DNA of 64,000 nucleotides from Harmothoe impar (lineage: Eukaryota > Annelida > Polychaeta > Phyllodocida > Polynoidae). Shown piece by piece: positions 12,174-23,030 of the stretch (the stretch's first letter is position 1; every line of letters begins with the position of its first letter). The DNA lies in the NCBI GenBank assembly GCA_947462335.1, contig OX381706.1:15166784-15230783 (forward strand). Direction: 5' to 3'. The translations under genes were made by a program, and so were the position numbers. The notes beneath the pieces are model-generated. The model saw nothing but the letters and a program-made list of their open reading frames with translations. It searched no databases and was not told the origin of the DNA.

Positions 12174-13532
12174 TTACATGAATCAAGCCTTTTAGTGAGA
12201 CACTCATCCATCGCTCTGGCTATATATATGCACCATGCTGACAAGATAGCATAGTGCACTGAATCGCCACGTTGCTTTTAAAGAGGGAGGTAATTAATTA
12301 CAGCATCCACTCCTAGCGCTGATTAGATGGCTATCTACTTATGGAAGCTTGATGACTTTCATATGTTAGGATTTAGGTAGATAGTATGATAGAATTGTTT
12401 AATTGTTCAAGTTTATTGTGTCAAGTTTGGTCAATATAACCAGACCTTCATACTCCATCTAATGGAATATAATATAATGGTAGCCTTTATCAGAGTCAAC
12501 AGAACAGCCCCTCATTGATTTAGAAGGCAGCTTACTTCATCCTTTATCCTTACATAATTAAGTGCTCTTATAAATGGACTCTACAAATCCTTTTAGAGTC
12601 TTTTTTTAATCTTTGAGGACTATTAACATGCTAACATATATGTACTTCTCTTATGTGATTTGCTCCTAACCAACACATGAATCCCACTTACCATGTGGGG
12701 CTGCAACTTACTGCATCACCACCATCTCATACTGCTGTAGCACATTGCCACCTGCCTCCAGGTCCCAACAGGGGTCTCAGTAATTGTTTTTACACTAGAT
12801 AAGTAATCAGACCAGGAGGATAGAAATCAAGCCTGTGTACATGGGTTTTGGATGTAGCCAGTCGACAGCATTAATATGAGATAAGATGGATAAAGCACAG
12901 AATAGGCATTGACAGGTCTCTAAGGCAATCTATAAGGGTAGCCATGATATAATGTTGGAGCATCCCAAAGTAAATCATATTGCTTCCGATATGAAATATA
13001 TATTATGGATATTGCAGCTATAAATTGCTTACCGCCATACATGATAGTACCTCCACTTTATAGCACTTCAGATTATTAATTTGGACAGGTTACTACCAAA
13101 CGTATTTGGTGCAGGGAAAGTGAAAGAAAGGTTCACTTAGGCCTTGAATCTGAAGACATTGAACTTACCAACAATGTAAAAGTGAAATAAAGAAACATGA
13201 TGAGATTCTAGGTAGAGTTGAAACATGCATCATACATGATAGAATATATCAAATAGCTAAATCATATTTCCCTACACATGAAACACTATACATGCCCACC
13301 TATTCATCAGGTCCGTACCCGTAAAGTACCACAATCCTCAATAACTCTATTTCTTTGACTTTTTACCCTATAAGAGAACTCATGATATATGGAAAGGAGA
13401 TTTATTGGCAATAAAGGGTGAATACTGACCTCACTTATTCGCTCCTATGCAGCTTACCCCAGGGCATCACGCAGCACTCGACATGAACCAATATCCAATA
13501 ACCCCAGTCATCATTGACGCATTCATTGAATT

Positions 13533-13778
13533 ATGTGGGGTTACTTTTTCATTACCCACTTTATACCCGTTCCCTTTCTAGTGACAGTTAATATGATGCC
13601 AGAGCTCTCACTTTCCAGGCGGTGCAAGGGGATCGGTCAGAAAGGTTCCTATGGGTACTCCTCTGTCATAGGGATTCCCATTAAGAACCCCTGGTCAAAG
13701 GGCTCTATCCCATCAGGAGGATATCACTGTCAGGGGGCTATTAAGGGGCACAATGGGGCAGCGCTGGCACCCCAGTAG
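13533..13778 (+). CDS. Array-conserved small ORF, copy 2 (coding status doubtful)
   Basis: Unit 2 counterpart of the ORF at 5,128-5,502. It starts with MWGYFFIT in the same register and ends QGAIKGHNGAALAPQ followed by TAG. Frame retention across three copies is the only support. Confidence 0.15.
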   Translation: MWGYFFITHFIPVPFLVTVNMMPELSLSRRCKGIGQKGSYGYSSVIGIPIKNPWSKGSIPSGGYHCQGAIKGHNGAALAPQ

Positions 13779-14959
13779 CCAGGCACTTAGCTGAAACACC
13801 CTTTTACTATGGCATGCCAAACATTAAGTCAGATGTTCTATGGCTCATGCTGATAGAAAAATGCTGAACCCTTGTCACTGGTACCAAAATCTAATTATTG
13901 ATTAATTTAGGAACTCGTGCATCACCATGTTTACTGATATCTATAATATGTGCATTAACATGAACACAAAATTTTAATCTTTTTATTCCTAGGATATTTT
14001 TCTTACAAAGGCAAATATTCTTTATAACCAAATTTTGTTTTGCACATGGTAACTGAAGTATTGCATCATGGCTCTCCATATATGACTCTTGTAGCTCTGG
14101 CCCCCTGTGCAGCATCATGTTACAGGGTTATCTACCACACCACAGGGAAGCCTGTATCAACAGTTTTCCCAGCAGACCGCACACCTAGTTAGGGCTCATC
14201 AGCTGTTAGTGCCAGCTCCATACACTATGTATGAATGCCTAGGATAAATCATGTGTAAAACATGTCCCTGAGGTTATTACTGTCATTTAAATAAATATTT
14301 GTCACATGGTAATTGAATTGTTAATGTTACTCAAGTGGCACTCCATGTAGCAAACTTGTAATCCTGGCACCCTGTGCAGCATTCAGCAGGTGTTATATTA
14401 TAGGGCTAGAGCCCACACCACAGGGCAACCATGCATCTAAGGTTTCAGAGTACGCAGTACACCTAGTTAGGCCTCATCAGCTGTTACCGCCACATCCATA
14501 CACCGTACATGGTACATGGAGAGGGGGCTATAAGTACAGGGGGAGGGAACCCTAAATCAGCTAATGCTTCCTGCTTCCTTCATACAGTGCTGATTTATTA
14601 CACCCTTACTCTGACCCATCTCACCCCTCAGTGTTGGTGTACCCTAATGCACATCCCCCACTATAAGAAAATATATAGGAAACATGGGGAAACACCTAGG
14701 AGTATAGACAGGGATGGGCAGAGGTTTTAATATATCGTAATTTTTAGAATAAACTATTTAAGAATAAACTTATTCTGCCCCAGGACCAATGCTCAATCAA
14801 ACATTCTTTGGCAGATATGCACAGAATAGGTACTATCCAAATTGTAACCAGCTGGGTGTAACTCCTGCACTGACTTTACAATACAGACAACCCTCCCCCC
14901 CCCCTCCAGCCTAGACCTGCTCACAAAAGGATCTCAGCTTCTCACTTGTCTGTTCCTCA

Positions 14960-15240
14960 TGTTCATATCACCTTAACCAATCAGCGACCAGATAATAAGA
15001 CCCTTAGACAGGCTCTGCCAATCAGAACCCAGCTAACAAGGCAATCTCAGGCGATCAGTTTCCTTCTAAAGAGACACGTGACAAGATCAGTAAAGGAGCT
15101 AGTGTGTGGGGTCTCCAAGGTCAATTGTTGGTTCTCAAGGTGAGAATGGCAGCTCAGGTCTGAAGGTTAAAGGGTCAAACTGGTGGCTCCATCTTGTGAT
15201 GAGGTGGGATGCCATTGAGTGGTCAGGGATCCAGTACCGC
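14960..15240 (+). promoter_or_regulatory. CCAAT-containing conserved block, unit 2
   Basis: Counterpart of 6,460-6,770, with aaccaatcagcgaccaga and ccaatcagaacccagc and the donor-like tctcaaggtgagaatgg. A 65-codon ORF crosses it, but in unit 3 the frame changes after about 50 residues, which argues against protein coding. Confidence 0.25.
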
Positions 15241-15714
15241 AAGTATTGAAGGCGATTTGGGCTCAGTGGCTTAGGGATTACATGGGCGGGATGGTTTAGG
15301 AGGACGGTTGGGGCTGACATGATCTCAATGGAAAGGAAGACTTAGTCTGATGTCAAGGCCAATGCTTTAATCACTGCGTTATGACCACATTATACACCCT
15401 GACTAACAGCCCATTCACCTAAACCACCTTACCTGACCTTTACTGACCTTAAACCTGATAAAAACCCATATTTTTCACTCAGTCTTTCAGTACTGGCCTG
15501 ACCCTCATTTTTGCTTTACTCATGGGTTTGTAAGCTGCCCTTAGTTGACTGCCCATTTGGCCCTCTTTTATGGACTCACATCCTGCATCACCTTCCTACT
15601 TTACTCTGTTAAAGCTCACCACTTCCTCAAAAATGGGGCACAAGATTGACCACAAGTTACAGCAGGCCCATTCTATGTGGTTGGGTTTAAGTTTACCCAG
15701 TGTAGAAAGCCATA

Positions 15715-16002
15715 GGGCCAAAAAAAAAGAAGTTGTGTTGAGGTATCCCTAGCGACCCTTATTTTTTGGCCCTACCCAATTCTTTTTTCATTTTCTTTTT
15801 TTTTGGAAGTCATTTTTGTGTTTTTTCTACCAAAAACACTTTTTTTAACTGAATTTTTTTTCTCCGGAAATTATACGAAAAATAGGGGGAATTTTGTCCC
15901 AAAAACCTTAAAAAGATTTGGTAAAAAAGAAAAAAGAATCGACCTACCTACCCTATTTTTTGGGGCCATGTTACCTGAACACAACTCTTTTTTATGGGGC
16001 CT
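15715..16002. mobile_element. GGGCCA-ended MITE (acctgaacacaac family)
   Basis: Ends gggccaaaaaaaaagaagtt and cacaactcttttttatgggg are inverted. Inside are gaagttgtgttgaggta and its partner tacctgaacacaac. The core is T/A homopolymer-rich. Similar elements lie at 37,828-38,074, 40,662-40,897 and 62,922-63,142. Confidence 0.6.
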
Positions 16003-19000
16003 AGACAACCCCTGGTACATGACATATATGTGAATCACCTTAAAAATAACCCTGTCATGTTTGATGATAAGGAGCATGAATATAAAGAACTCCCCCACTC
16101 ATGTGTGATCAAAGAATAAAGCATGGAGGTTAAAATCACATGCCCCTATCACTTCTTTATGTGATCACTCGAGGGCCAACTGGGCACTTTTAGTATGATT
16201 TAAGGAAGCAGCAAAAGATTATCGATCATCTGTATTGGGTATTCGTTTCTCTAAGTTTGCGATAAAACTGCCAAGTGCCTTGATGTAACAGTTTATGAAA
16301 TGCAAACAGCTTATTCCATATGCTCTTTCACATTACAATGAAATCCATTATGATGTGAATGATTGCAATGCTTCTAAATGTATTGTTGTAGTACTAAATC
16401 CTTTTGATTATTATCATCGGAATCAGTATGATATTTCTGATATGTTCAGCTATGCACCAGTTCACACTTTAAAGTTTACTAGGCTATTTTATTAGATGCT
16501 CACCAATTGCAAATTCTCTTATATATCTTCATGTCACAATAAATCAGTGCTGTGTATCTTGAATAGCCGCCTTCCATGAATAGGGTCTGGGAGTCTGGGG
16601 TTTTAGGCACGAGGGCTTAAATAGACCCCAGGTATAGAAAAGTGTGTCTAGAGCTAATTGATCTAATCATTATAAACCGTCTAATGCCCAAAAGATTATG
16701 GCAATAGCCAGTACAGGGAGACCTTCATAGTCCGACCGTCTTTGTTTCAGGCAAAACACGGCCAGATATTGAATCTGTCTGATTATTGAAAAATATTCAT
16801 TTTTCTTATAAATGTATAGATATATTCCCTTGAAAAAAGCAGCCTGATAACCGAGGGTAGCAGATAATAGAAAGCGTGATGTAAACACTAAGCAGTATAT
16901 GGGAAAGTAGGAGTGGCACAGAATGGAAGAAGAACATGAAATTGTGTATAAAGGAATGGTGCAAAAAACAAGAAGTGTATGGAAAAAGGGGTTTGGCAAT
17001 GGTACAAAAATACAGGGGGTAACTGAGGCCCTGAGACCCTGATTTAGTAATACAAAGGGGGATTCTGAAGTTAAACAAAATTATGACATTCCACTATGAG
17101 ACAAAATAGATTTGTTCCACAAAACTCCAATACAGAATGAGGCAGTACAGAAGACACCATTGTCATAAACTAAAGAGGATTACGTTCAGCTGCGGCCGAG
17201 TAAAACACATTTCCTGATGGTATCTTCATTAGACCCGTGAACAGGATCGGGAGAACACTACCAGGCCACTGGCATTGTCAGCCATCTTGTTTCTAATGGA
17301 AGTTGCCAATTTAGTCCTACAGAGGAATGGATTAGGTGGAGTTTAATTAATGTAGGCCTATCAGGTAATTGATTACAGTGTAGAAGATGATCAGTCTCAG
17401 AGCGGTTCCACATCATCAGTTCACTACCCTCGATGAGTCACACCCTTTAAAGACTAGTGCCTTTGAAGGTGTACTGGAACATTAAGGATATTGTTCAAGG
17501 CAGGATGAAATTTCTTAATTATCTTCTTCATATTATTATCATAGTGTTTTGTCGATACTATCAGTAACGGTTTCAACATGATAATCAAGAAATGCTCTGC
17601 CATTTCACTCTGCTCTACGAGTTTAATCTGTAACCGTGAACAGAACTTCATTTATACTTCTCCTCAATTTTGAGACAGCTGTGGCTTATCAAACATCAAA
17701 TAATAAGCTGTCCATTTTATTATTCAAACTGTGATCATTCTGTTCATAATGGCAAGTAAGATTACCCTATCCTCAATGTTGCCAAACTTAACTGAGTATC
17801 CACATCTACTTTTCATTTCAAATTACTCCATGATTAATAATCCACAGTCGCCAACACCAACCAGATTGCCTGAAATGAGGTGAATGAAGTCTCTTCTGGA
17901 GGTTGTTAGTAGTGATAAGATTTCTAATAATAAGATAGAAAGAGTTGTGTTCCAGTCTGATTAGACATGGCTGCTATCAAACCTTATCATCATGACACAG
18001 CGGGAACAAGATGCTACTTAAGGTTGATCTACTTACTGGATTAATATAATAAAGGTTTAATCTGGCTCTTTATCGTTGGACTTAGTCCGTTCAGCATATT
18101 ATAGATCTGCATGCATTATATATTGGATAACATTATCAGTTGCTGTAGAATGCCATCACTTTAGATGGGAGGGTCAGGGGTAATATCCATTATTGAGATA
18201 CTGCAATACACATCCTAAACTCACCTTTACACGATACTGAGTTCTTAAGGTAATTACTGACAACTGATTTTCGTTGATATTGTCTACTTTCAATTTTGGC
18301 CTAGCCTTAGTCCCACTATTAGTTTGCCAATATATGTGAGATATAGCTATATACTTTTCGTTTACATTTACTTATATGTAACTGCTCTATAATTCATAAA
18401 TTCCCTGACAGGTATACCCACACACATTCTATGTACCCTCAGTATTGTATACATATTTATTAACCCATAGTGTGTTCACTCTGTAGATTCAATCTATATT
18501 CCGCCATACCCCGCCTTCCTATTCAACCAACCTCTTCTCTCCCCCAGCTATCGTTCAGCTCATACACTAAATCATCATCTACCTGTTGCATGTTTTGGTC
18601 AGCACAGGTAGAACAATATTGATTTTCTGATCCTCCATCCATGCAACTAGACATGTGTATGGATATCAATAAATTGTGGCACTCTAGGAAAAATAATTTG
18701 ATAAAAGAGTATAAGAGGATTATGAGATAAAATATGGATAAGGCAGTGCTGACATTTTGCCATGACATGGCAGAGATGCATTTTAATGATGAGTGACAAA
18801 AGATGGACACAATCAACAGATGAAATATGAAAAGCAAAATGATAAAACCAGGCGACCAGTCTCACATGCTAGGCGTCGACCAGAAGGGTCTTAATTAGTC
18901 ATGTATACCAATAGGAATCATACCTGGCTTTTAAATGCTAAAGAGGTGGCATAGTTTTGTTTTGAATTGTTGTCTTATCCTACAGAGGGGCTAGAAATGA

Positions 19001-19171
19001 ATGTGGCATAATTTTGTCTAGAAATAGAATCTTGGAAAAGACTATCATGTATGGTTAAAAGCTCAGATATGATTACCTCTGATTTCTTCCTCAGCTAATA
19101 TGTGATTCCCACTTACCATATGGAGCTTCAGCCTTTACTAAACCACCATCTCATACTGCTGTAGTGCATTA
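16003..19171. other. Remainder of unit 2, no gene
   Basis: Holds the array blocks near 16,160-16,310, 17,165-17,350 and 18,580-18,850. ORFs here are short and mostly low-complexity. I see no splice-consistent exon chain. Confidence 0.4.
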
Positions 19172-19177
19172 CCTGAT
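19172..19177. repeat. Target site duplication, left copy (CCTGAT)
   Basis: CCTGAT directly abuts the left terminus of the composite element and recurs at 30,111-30,116 directly after the right terminus. In the paralogous unit near 12,735-12,765 the aligned flanks join with only one 6-base slot between them, as expected for a 6-bp staggered insertion. Confidence 0.85.
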
Positions 19178-19237
19178 AGTAGTATAGTATGTATCGGAAC
19201 GGGACTATAGTTAAGTACTGTTTATTACTCAATCGAC

Positions 19238-19551
19238 CTGCAGCCAATCAGAGGCCTCCATTTGGTCACGTGACCGGAAGTGACCTACTTAGGGGATTAG
19301 TGGTGCATTCTGGGTAACCCTGCAGCCAATCAGAGGCCTCCATTTGGTCACGTGACCGGAAGTGACCTACTTAGGGGATTAGTGGTGCATTCTGGGTAAC
19401 CTACTGACCTACTTAGAAGCTCTCAGCCAATCAGAGGCCGGCATTCTGGTAACCATGGTAACGTGACTTACTTACGTCACGTGACCTACTTAGGCTCAGC
19501 CAATCAGAAGCCGGCATTCTGGTAACTAGGGTAACGTGACCTACTTAGGGT
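19238..19551 (+). repeat. Subterminal tandem repeats with CCAAT, E-box and ETS-like motifs (left)
   Basis: Two copies of an 82-bp unit start at 19,238 and 19,320. Each carries cagccaatcagaggcc (CCAAT), ggtcacgtgacc (palindromic CACGTG) and ccggaagtgacc (ETS-like), then gcattctgggtaac. Two shorter 74-bp variants follow at about 19,424 and 19,497. Further CACGTG sites lie at 19,570-19,610. Clustered binding sites near a terminus could recruit transposition proteins or host transcription factors. Confidence 0.8.
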
Positions 19552-19644
19552 TTGTTTGTAAACAACACCACGTGGCTCTCTTGTTTGTAAACAACACCAC
19601 GTGACACGTGACTGTTTGTAAACAAACAATTCGACTTAGTCTGA

Positions 19645-21187
19645 CATTTTCAGCTGTCGCATGCTGACCTGCTGCTATCATAAGAGAAACAAAAGCCCTA
19701 ATCACGCTTTTCAGCTGGATCCTTCCACCCACCAGACATGGATCCAGATGGGAGGGTGGTTTAAAATTAATCCGTGTACCGACTGTCATACAATAGTGTA
19801 ATTAGTTGAACACGTGTTACCTGTATAAAGGATTAGCAGGTCATGGGCTTAGAGTGTGTATAGAAAAACAACTACAGGTAGCGTGAACAAAGCGACCCCC
19901 TCCCTTTCTGTCACTCTGTCTGTGACTAGAGGGCGCGCGTGTGGTAAGCGGCTTAAATCTAAAGAAAAAACATCACCCTCTCCTGTCGTCAGCAGTCAGC
20001 TGGCCGGCGGCTGGAAAATGCGATTAGAGGGATGATGAGCGCGGTTTTTTATATTCAATATATTAGAAGTGTGCTTTGTTGCTTATATAGTTCATTATGC
20101 GTTTAAAATGTTCGCGAGTATCGTAGAAATGTACAAAAATCCTATTGTGGCGCCATCTGACGAAAAGAGCGGAGAACTATACTAGGGTATGGCGAGCTAG
20201 ACTAGAGCATGTAATCACCAGGCGGCAGAGTGGTCAAAAGACAATCTCGTAGTAGTAGGTCTACTTGGATCTTGAGTAGCCACCCTTGCGGTTGCAATTA
20301 CCTAGACTAGTTGACCCTGCCAGCCTGGTCAAGTGAAATTAGTAAGGAGACCGCACATTAACGCGCTCCACAGTCTTTAGACAGTTAAGACTATAGTACC
20401 GTAGATTCTACTGTGTACTCACACTAACTATTTACAGTGCTACATATTCATACCCGTGTTCTAAGTGTTTTTTTAGAAAAAAGCGATCTACTCACCCATT
20501 TTTTTTAGACAAACTCCTATTAGCAGGTAACCCCTGTATAAACCATACTGCAAAGATCTGCTACTTCGAGCGTCTGCCTCGTGACTGATAGTGTACAACA
20601 AGACGAAGTGGGCAGAGGTGAAGTACTGTTCCAAGAAAAATTGAGGCTCTTTATATAGCTGAGGGAGCGGCTAATCCGGATGTTCTAAGCTTGTTTTCAC
20701 CTAGAGCCCCACCCTCTTCCAGAGAGGAATCAAATTGCTTTTCACCTGGACCCTTCCACCCCTCATCCATCAGCATGAAAAGAGGGATAACAAGTGTAAC
20801 GTGCGCTACATGTATATGGGATTATAGCTGGTGAAGAGATAAAGCCAGGTCAACTGTGTATACAAAGACTACAGGAGGTGATTAACGACAGGTGTGACGC
20901 GCCAGCCCGTGGACGGATTATCTTCTAAGCTGACGCTTATTCAACTAGCCAGCTGCCGTCCGCTCCACTCACCACGGCAAGAGGAGGTGCTTTTGTTTTA
21001 CACTTAAGTCGCTTACCACATGTACTCGTCTCTACCTCACAGACAGACACCCTCTCGCTTGCTTCACGACCCCTGTAGCTTTTTTTGTATACACACTCTA
21101 ATCTCATAACCCCCTGATCCGTTATACAGGTAACGGGTATTCTCTTTTAAATAGCTGCCAGTCAGCCTGCGGCAGCTGAAAACGACG
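19645..21187 (+). repeat. Diverged inverted repeat nested inside the left TIR
   Basis: Segments 19,645-20,010 and 20,944-21,187 are imperfect inverted copies. Paired words include ttttcagctgtcgcatgctg with cagcctgcggcagctgaaaa, ttacctgtataaaggat with atccgttatacaggtaa, and ttagagtgtgtatag with gtatacacactctaa. Thus each TIR is itself an old palindrome with a loop of about 0.9 kb. It may be the remnant of an earlier, smaller inverted-repeat element. Confidence 0.8.
20649..20657 (-). promoter_or_regulatory. Outward-facing TATA-like box (left TIR)
   Basis: On the minus strand this reads TATATAAAG, pointing out of the element. It lies in the loop of the nested inverted repeat; the mirror copy is at 28,631-28,639. 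No experimental support. Confidence 0.35.
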
Positions 21188-21219
21188 GTAAGTAGCTTAG
21201 CTCTAGAAGCAAGAAGGCG

Positions 21220-21227
21220 TATATAAG
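21220..21227 (+). promoter_or_regulatory. Inward-facing TATA-like box (left TIR)
   Basis: tatataag in the context aaggcgtatataaggaggc, pointing into the element about 345 bp before the inward ATG at 21,565 and 720 bp before the Gag start. Its mirror at 28,061-28,068 points at the captured gene. A TIR promoter would drive both inner genes. Confidence 0.4.
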
Positions 21228-21615
21228 GAGGCTCACACGTGTATAGGCGCCTTATAAGTCGGCAGGGGGTAAATACTAGTGAAAAAGGAAGGCAGGTGTG
21301 CAGGTAGCTTTCTAACAGACACGTGTGTGCACTAAGCTGCTTAAGTCTAAACCCACCTGCAGTAGTCAGGTAGCATGTGAAAACTTACTTAACAGATCTC
21401 TTAATTGAGTAGAGACTCTGTACTGAGAGAGTCTTTTCAGCCGTTTAAGAGGATTATCTAGGACAGGGTACATAAGGAGTGAAACGACGCTCTCACCCAT
21501 CACACTTTCTCGACCCGCCCTTCATCATCGTAGCATCGTCCACTCTACGCTCGCTCAGAATGTTATGATGGTTAGTTCTGCTATTTTCAGCTACTTTTCT
21601 TATCGAAGTGTTGAC

Positions 21616-21941
21616 TATCTATGTTAACCAGGGGTTAACGTGAGTATATTGGGGTCAGTAACTAGAACACCTTGTAGTGGCCGCTGCCTCTACCAGGGTG
21701 CAGCTCTGTTCCACCTGGATTAGTGTGTATGTATACATGTAGGTGGTCTCTGTGTCGCCGCAAGTTGACGCGCGCCAACCGCCACAGTTGGATTTTGAAA
21801 CTCAGCCGACGAGGACGCTTCCCGTATAGGCTCTGCAGGTGCAGGCCTGGCTGACCAACTGTCATATTTTTCAAATTTCATTTTGAAATTTCATATTTTT
21901 TTTAGGTAATACTTACCTATTTGCTATCTACTTGAGACACC
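21616..21941 (+). promoter_or_regulatory. Leader between left TIR and Gag
   Basis: No gene. Contains the palindrome gttaaccaggggttaac at 21,620-21,636, an inverted word pair aaatttcattttgaaattt near 21,873-21,891, and tttttttaggtaatacttac, which offers both an acceptor and a donor. The inward ATG from the TIR gives only a 20-codon upstream ORF here. Confidence 0.4.
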
Positions 21942-23030
21942 ATGTCATCTGCCTGGTGTTACGGTTGCGGGGGTGATCACCCTATACCCCGTGGGAAAAA
22001 CTGTGATAAGCCCCCGGAGGAAAATTGGAGGAGATTACCTTCCAGGAGGAAAAAGATAGTCCACGACCCTAAGGCTACTGAGGAAGAGAGAGCAGCGGCA
22101 GACCAGAAGGAGCTGGAAACTAGCATAGCAGAGATCCACCCTGAAGAAAAGTTCCCCAATGCGCAGGATTACGCCGACTACCTAGAGGAGTTAGACGCGG
22201 ATCAGCAGCAACAGGAAAAAGCAGCCGCCCTGGAGAAGAAGATCCTTGGCCGTTTGAAGGGTCGGGGAGCCACACAAGGTAAAGGTGATGTCCCGGACAA
22301 GCACATCCCGGACAAGCACGTCCCGGACAAGCCTGTCAGATCGAGGGACAACTCACCAGACCGTCGCCCTAGATCAAGTACCAGGATATTTGATCCTAGG
22401 GAATTTGAAGGTATTGACTTTAATGCAGACCGTCTTACAAGTGCTAGGCGCAGGTTCGACCTGAAAAGGTTTACCAGAGGGAGAGAGCCAAAATCTTTGA
22501 CTTACCCAGAACTCATGTATGTTTCTTTGCAATGGGCGGCCGTGGGCATAGATGATGGTACTTTTGCTAGTCTGGATGAGATGAAAAAGTATCTAAAACA
22601 TTTGGGTTTCCTGTCCTTTAAGGCCTCAAGTGAATTGTATGATACTCATGTATTTGCAGAATATGATGCTGACCTACGCCAAGAATGTGTGTATGGCCAG
22701 GACCTAGACGAGTTTGGTTTTGGGAATGATCAGTTAAACACCCGTCATTTTGGCACTGAGGGGTTGAAAAAAGTCAGAGATGAAGCGAGAAATTCCAAAA
22801 AAGGGGGGGGGGGGGGTAGGCCTAATACGAGCAGACCCCAAGGTAGTAATACCCGTTCAAACCAACAAGGTTTGAGGTTAGACGAATCAGGCCATGTAAT
22901 GGCGTGTGACCGCTACAACCGCTTAGGCTGTGATTCCAAGTCTTGTGCTTTCTCTCATGTTTGCAACAAGTGCAATGACCCTACACACAAGGCTCAAGAT
23001 TGTAAGAATGTCCGTATGTATCATAGTTAG
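21942..23030 (+). CDS. Gag-like protein of a DIRS/Ngaro-type YR retrotransposon
   Basis: A 362-residue basic protein predicted to bind the element RNA. The start ATG sits in a good context (gacaccATGt). An N-terminal CYGCGGDHP motif is followed by a charged Glu/Lys-rich region (residues about 30-100), a threefold PDKHV/PDKHI repeat near 120-135, and a helical core. At the C-terminus are a CCCH-type cluster (near 318-335) and a canonical zinc knuckle C341-X2-C344-X4-H349-X4-C354. A glycine run at about 286-292 is encoded by a long G homopolymer at 22,803-22,816, a likely slippage site. The ORF ends in a single TAG, after which the same frame stays open into the RT. Family assignment rests on the zinc knuckles and on the downstream RT and recombinase. 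Confidence 0.85.
   Translation: MSSAWCYGCGGDHPIPRGKNCDKPPEENWRRLPSRRKKIVHDPKATEEERAAADQKELETSIAEIHPEEKFPNAQDYADYLEELDADQQQQEKAAALEKKILGRLKGRGATQGKGDVPDKHIPDKHVPDKPVRSRDNSPDRRPRSSTRIFDPREFEGIDFNADRLTSARRRFDLKRFTRGREPKSLTYPELMYVSLQWAAVGIDDGTFASLDEMKKYLKHLGFLSFKASSELYDTHVFAEYDADLRQECVYGQDLDEFGFGNDQLNTRHFGTEGLKKVRDEARNSKKGGGGGRPNTSRPQGSNTRSNQQGLRLDESGHVMACDRYNRLGCDSKSCAFSHVCNKCNDPTHKAQDCKNVRMYHS

Larger units (their letters stand above)
4703..12885. repeat. Tandem array unit 1 (about 8.2 kb)
   Basis: Blocks recur in order in all three units. Examples: gcatagaattgacattgaca at about 4,712 (12,894 and 30,275 in the others); a 400-bp block at 5,040-5,520 (13,320-13,800; 30,840-31,320); a CCAAT-containing block at 6,460-6,770 (14,960-15,240; 32,485-32,790); aaaactgccaagtgccttga near 8,662 (16,264; 35,238); and acacatttcctgatggtatc near 9,578 (17,205; 36,220). 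Unit 1 is longer than unit 2 because several MITEs lie at 9,956-12,173 and because unit 2 lacks the 7,260-7,700 block. No spliced protein gene is evident. Confidence 0.7.
19178..21615 (+). repeat. Left terminal inverted repeat (2,438 bp)
   Basis: Reverse complement of 27,673-30,110. Equal lengths and only scattered single-base differences where I compared (for example near 20,293, 20,665 and 19,974) indicate a recent insertion or ongoing gene conversion. The inner edge is cgaagtgttgac, after which the two sides diverge. The repeat carries no recognisable protein gene. It holds the subterminal 74-82 bp repeats, a nested inverted repeat, TATA-like boxes, and an inward ATG at 21,565. Confidence 0.95.

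Noticed and set aside
19541..19789. 82-codon ORF in the left TIR and its identical mirror at 29,499-29,747
   Set aside because: Being open in both copies means nothing because the TIRs are nearly identical; composition and CACGTG repeats suggest non-coding DNA.
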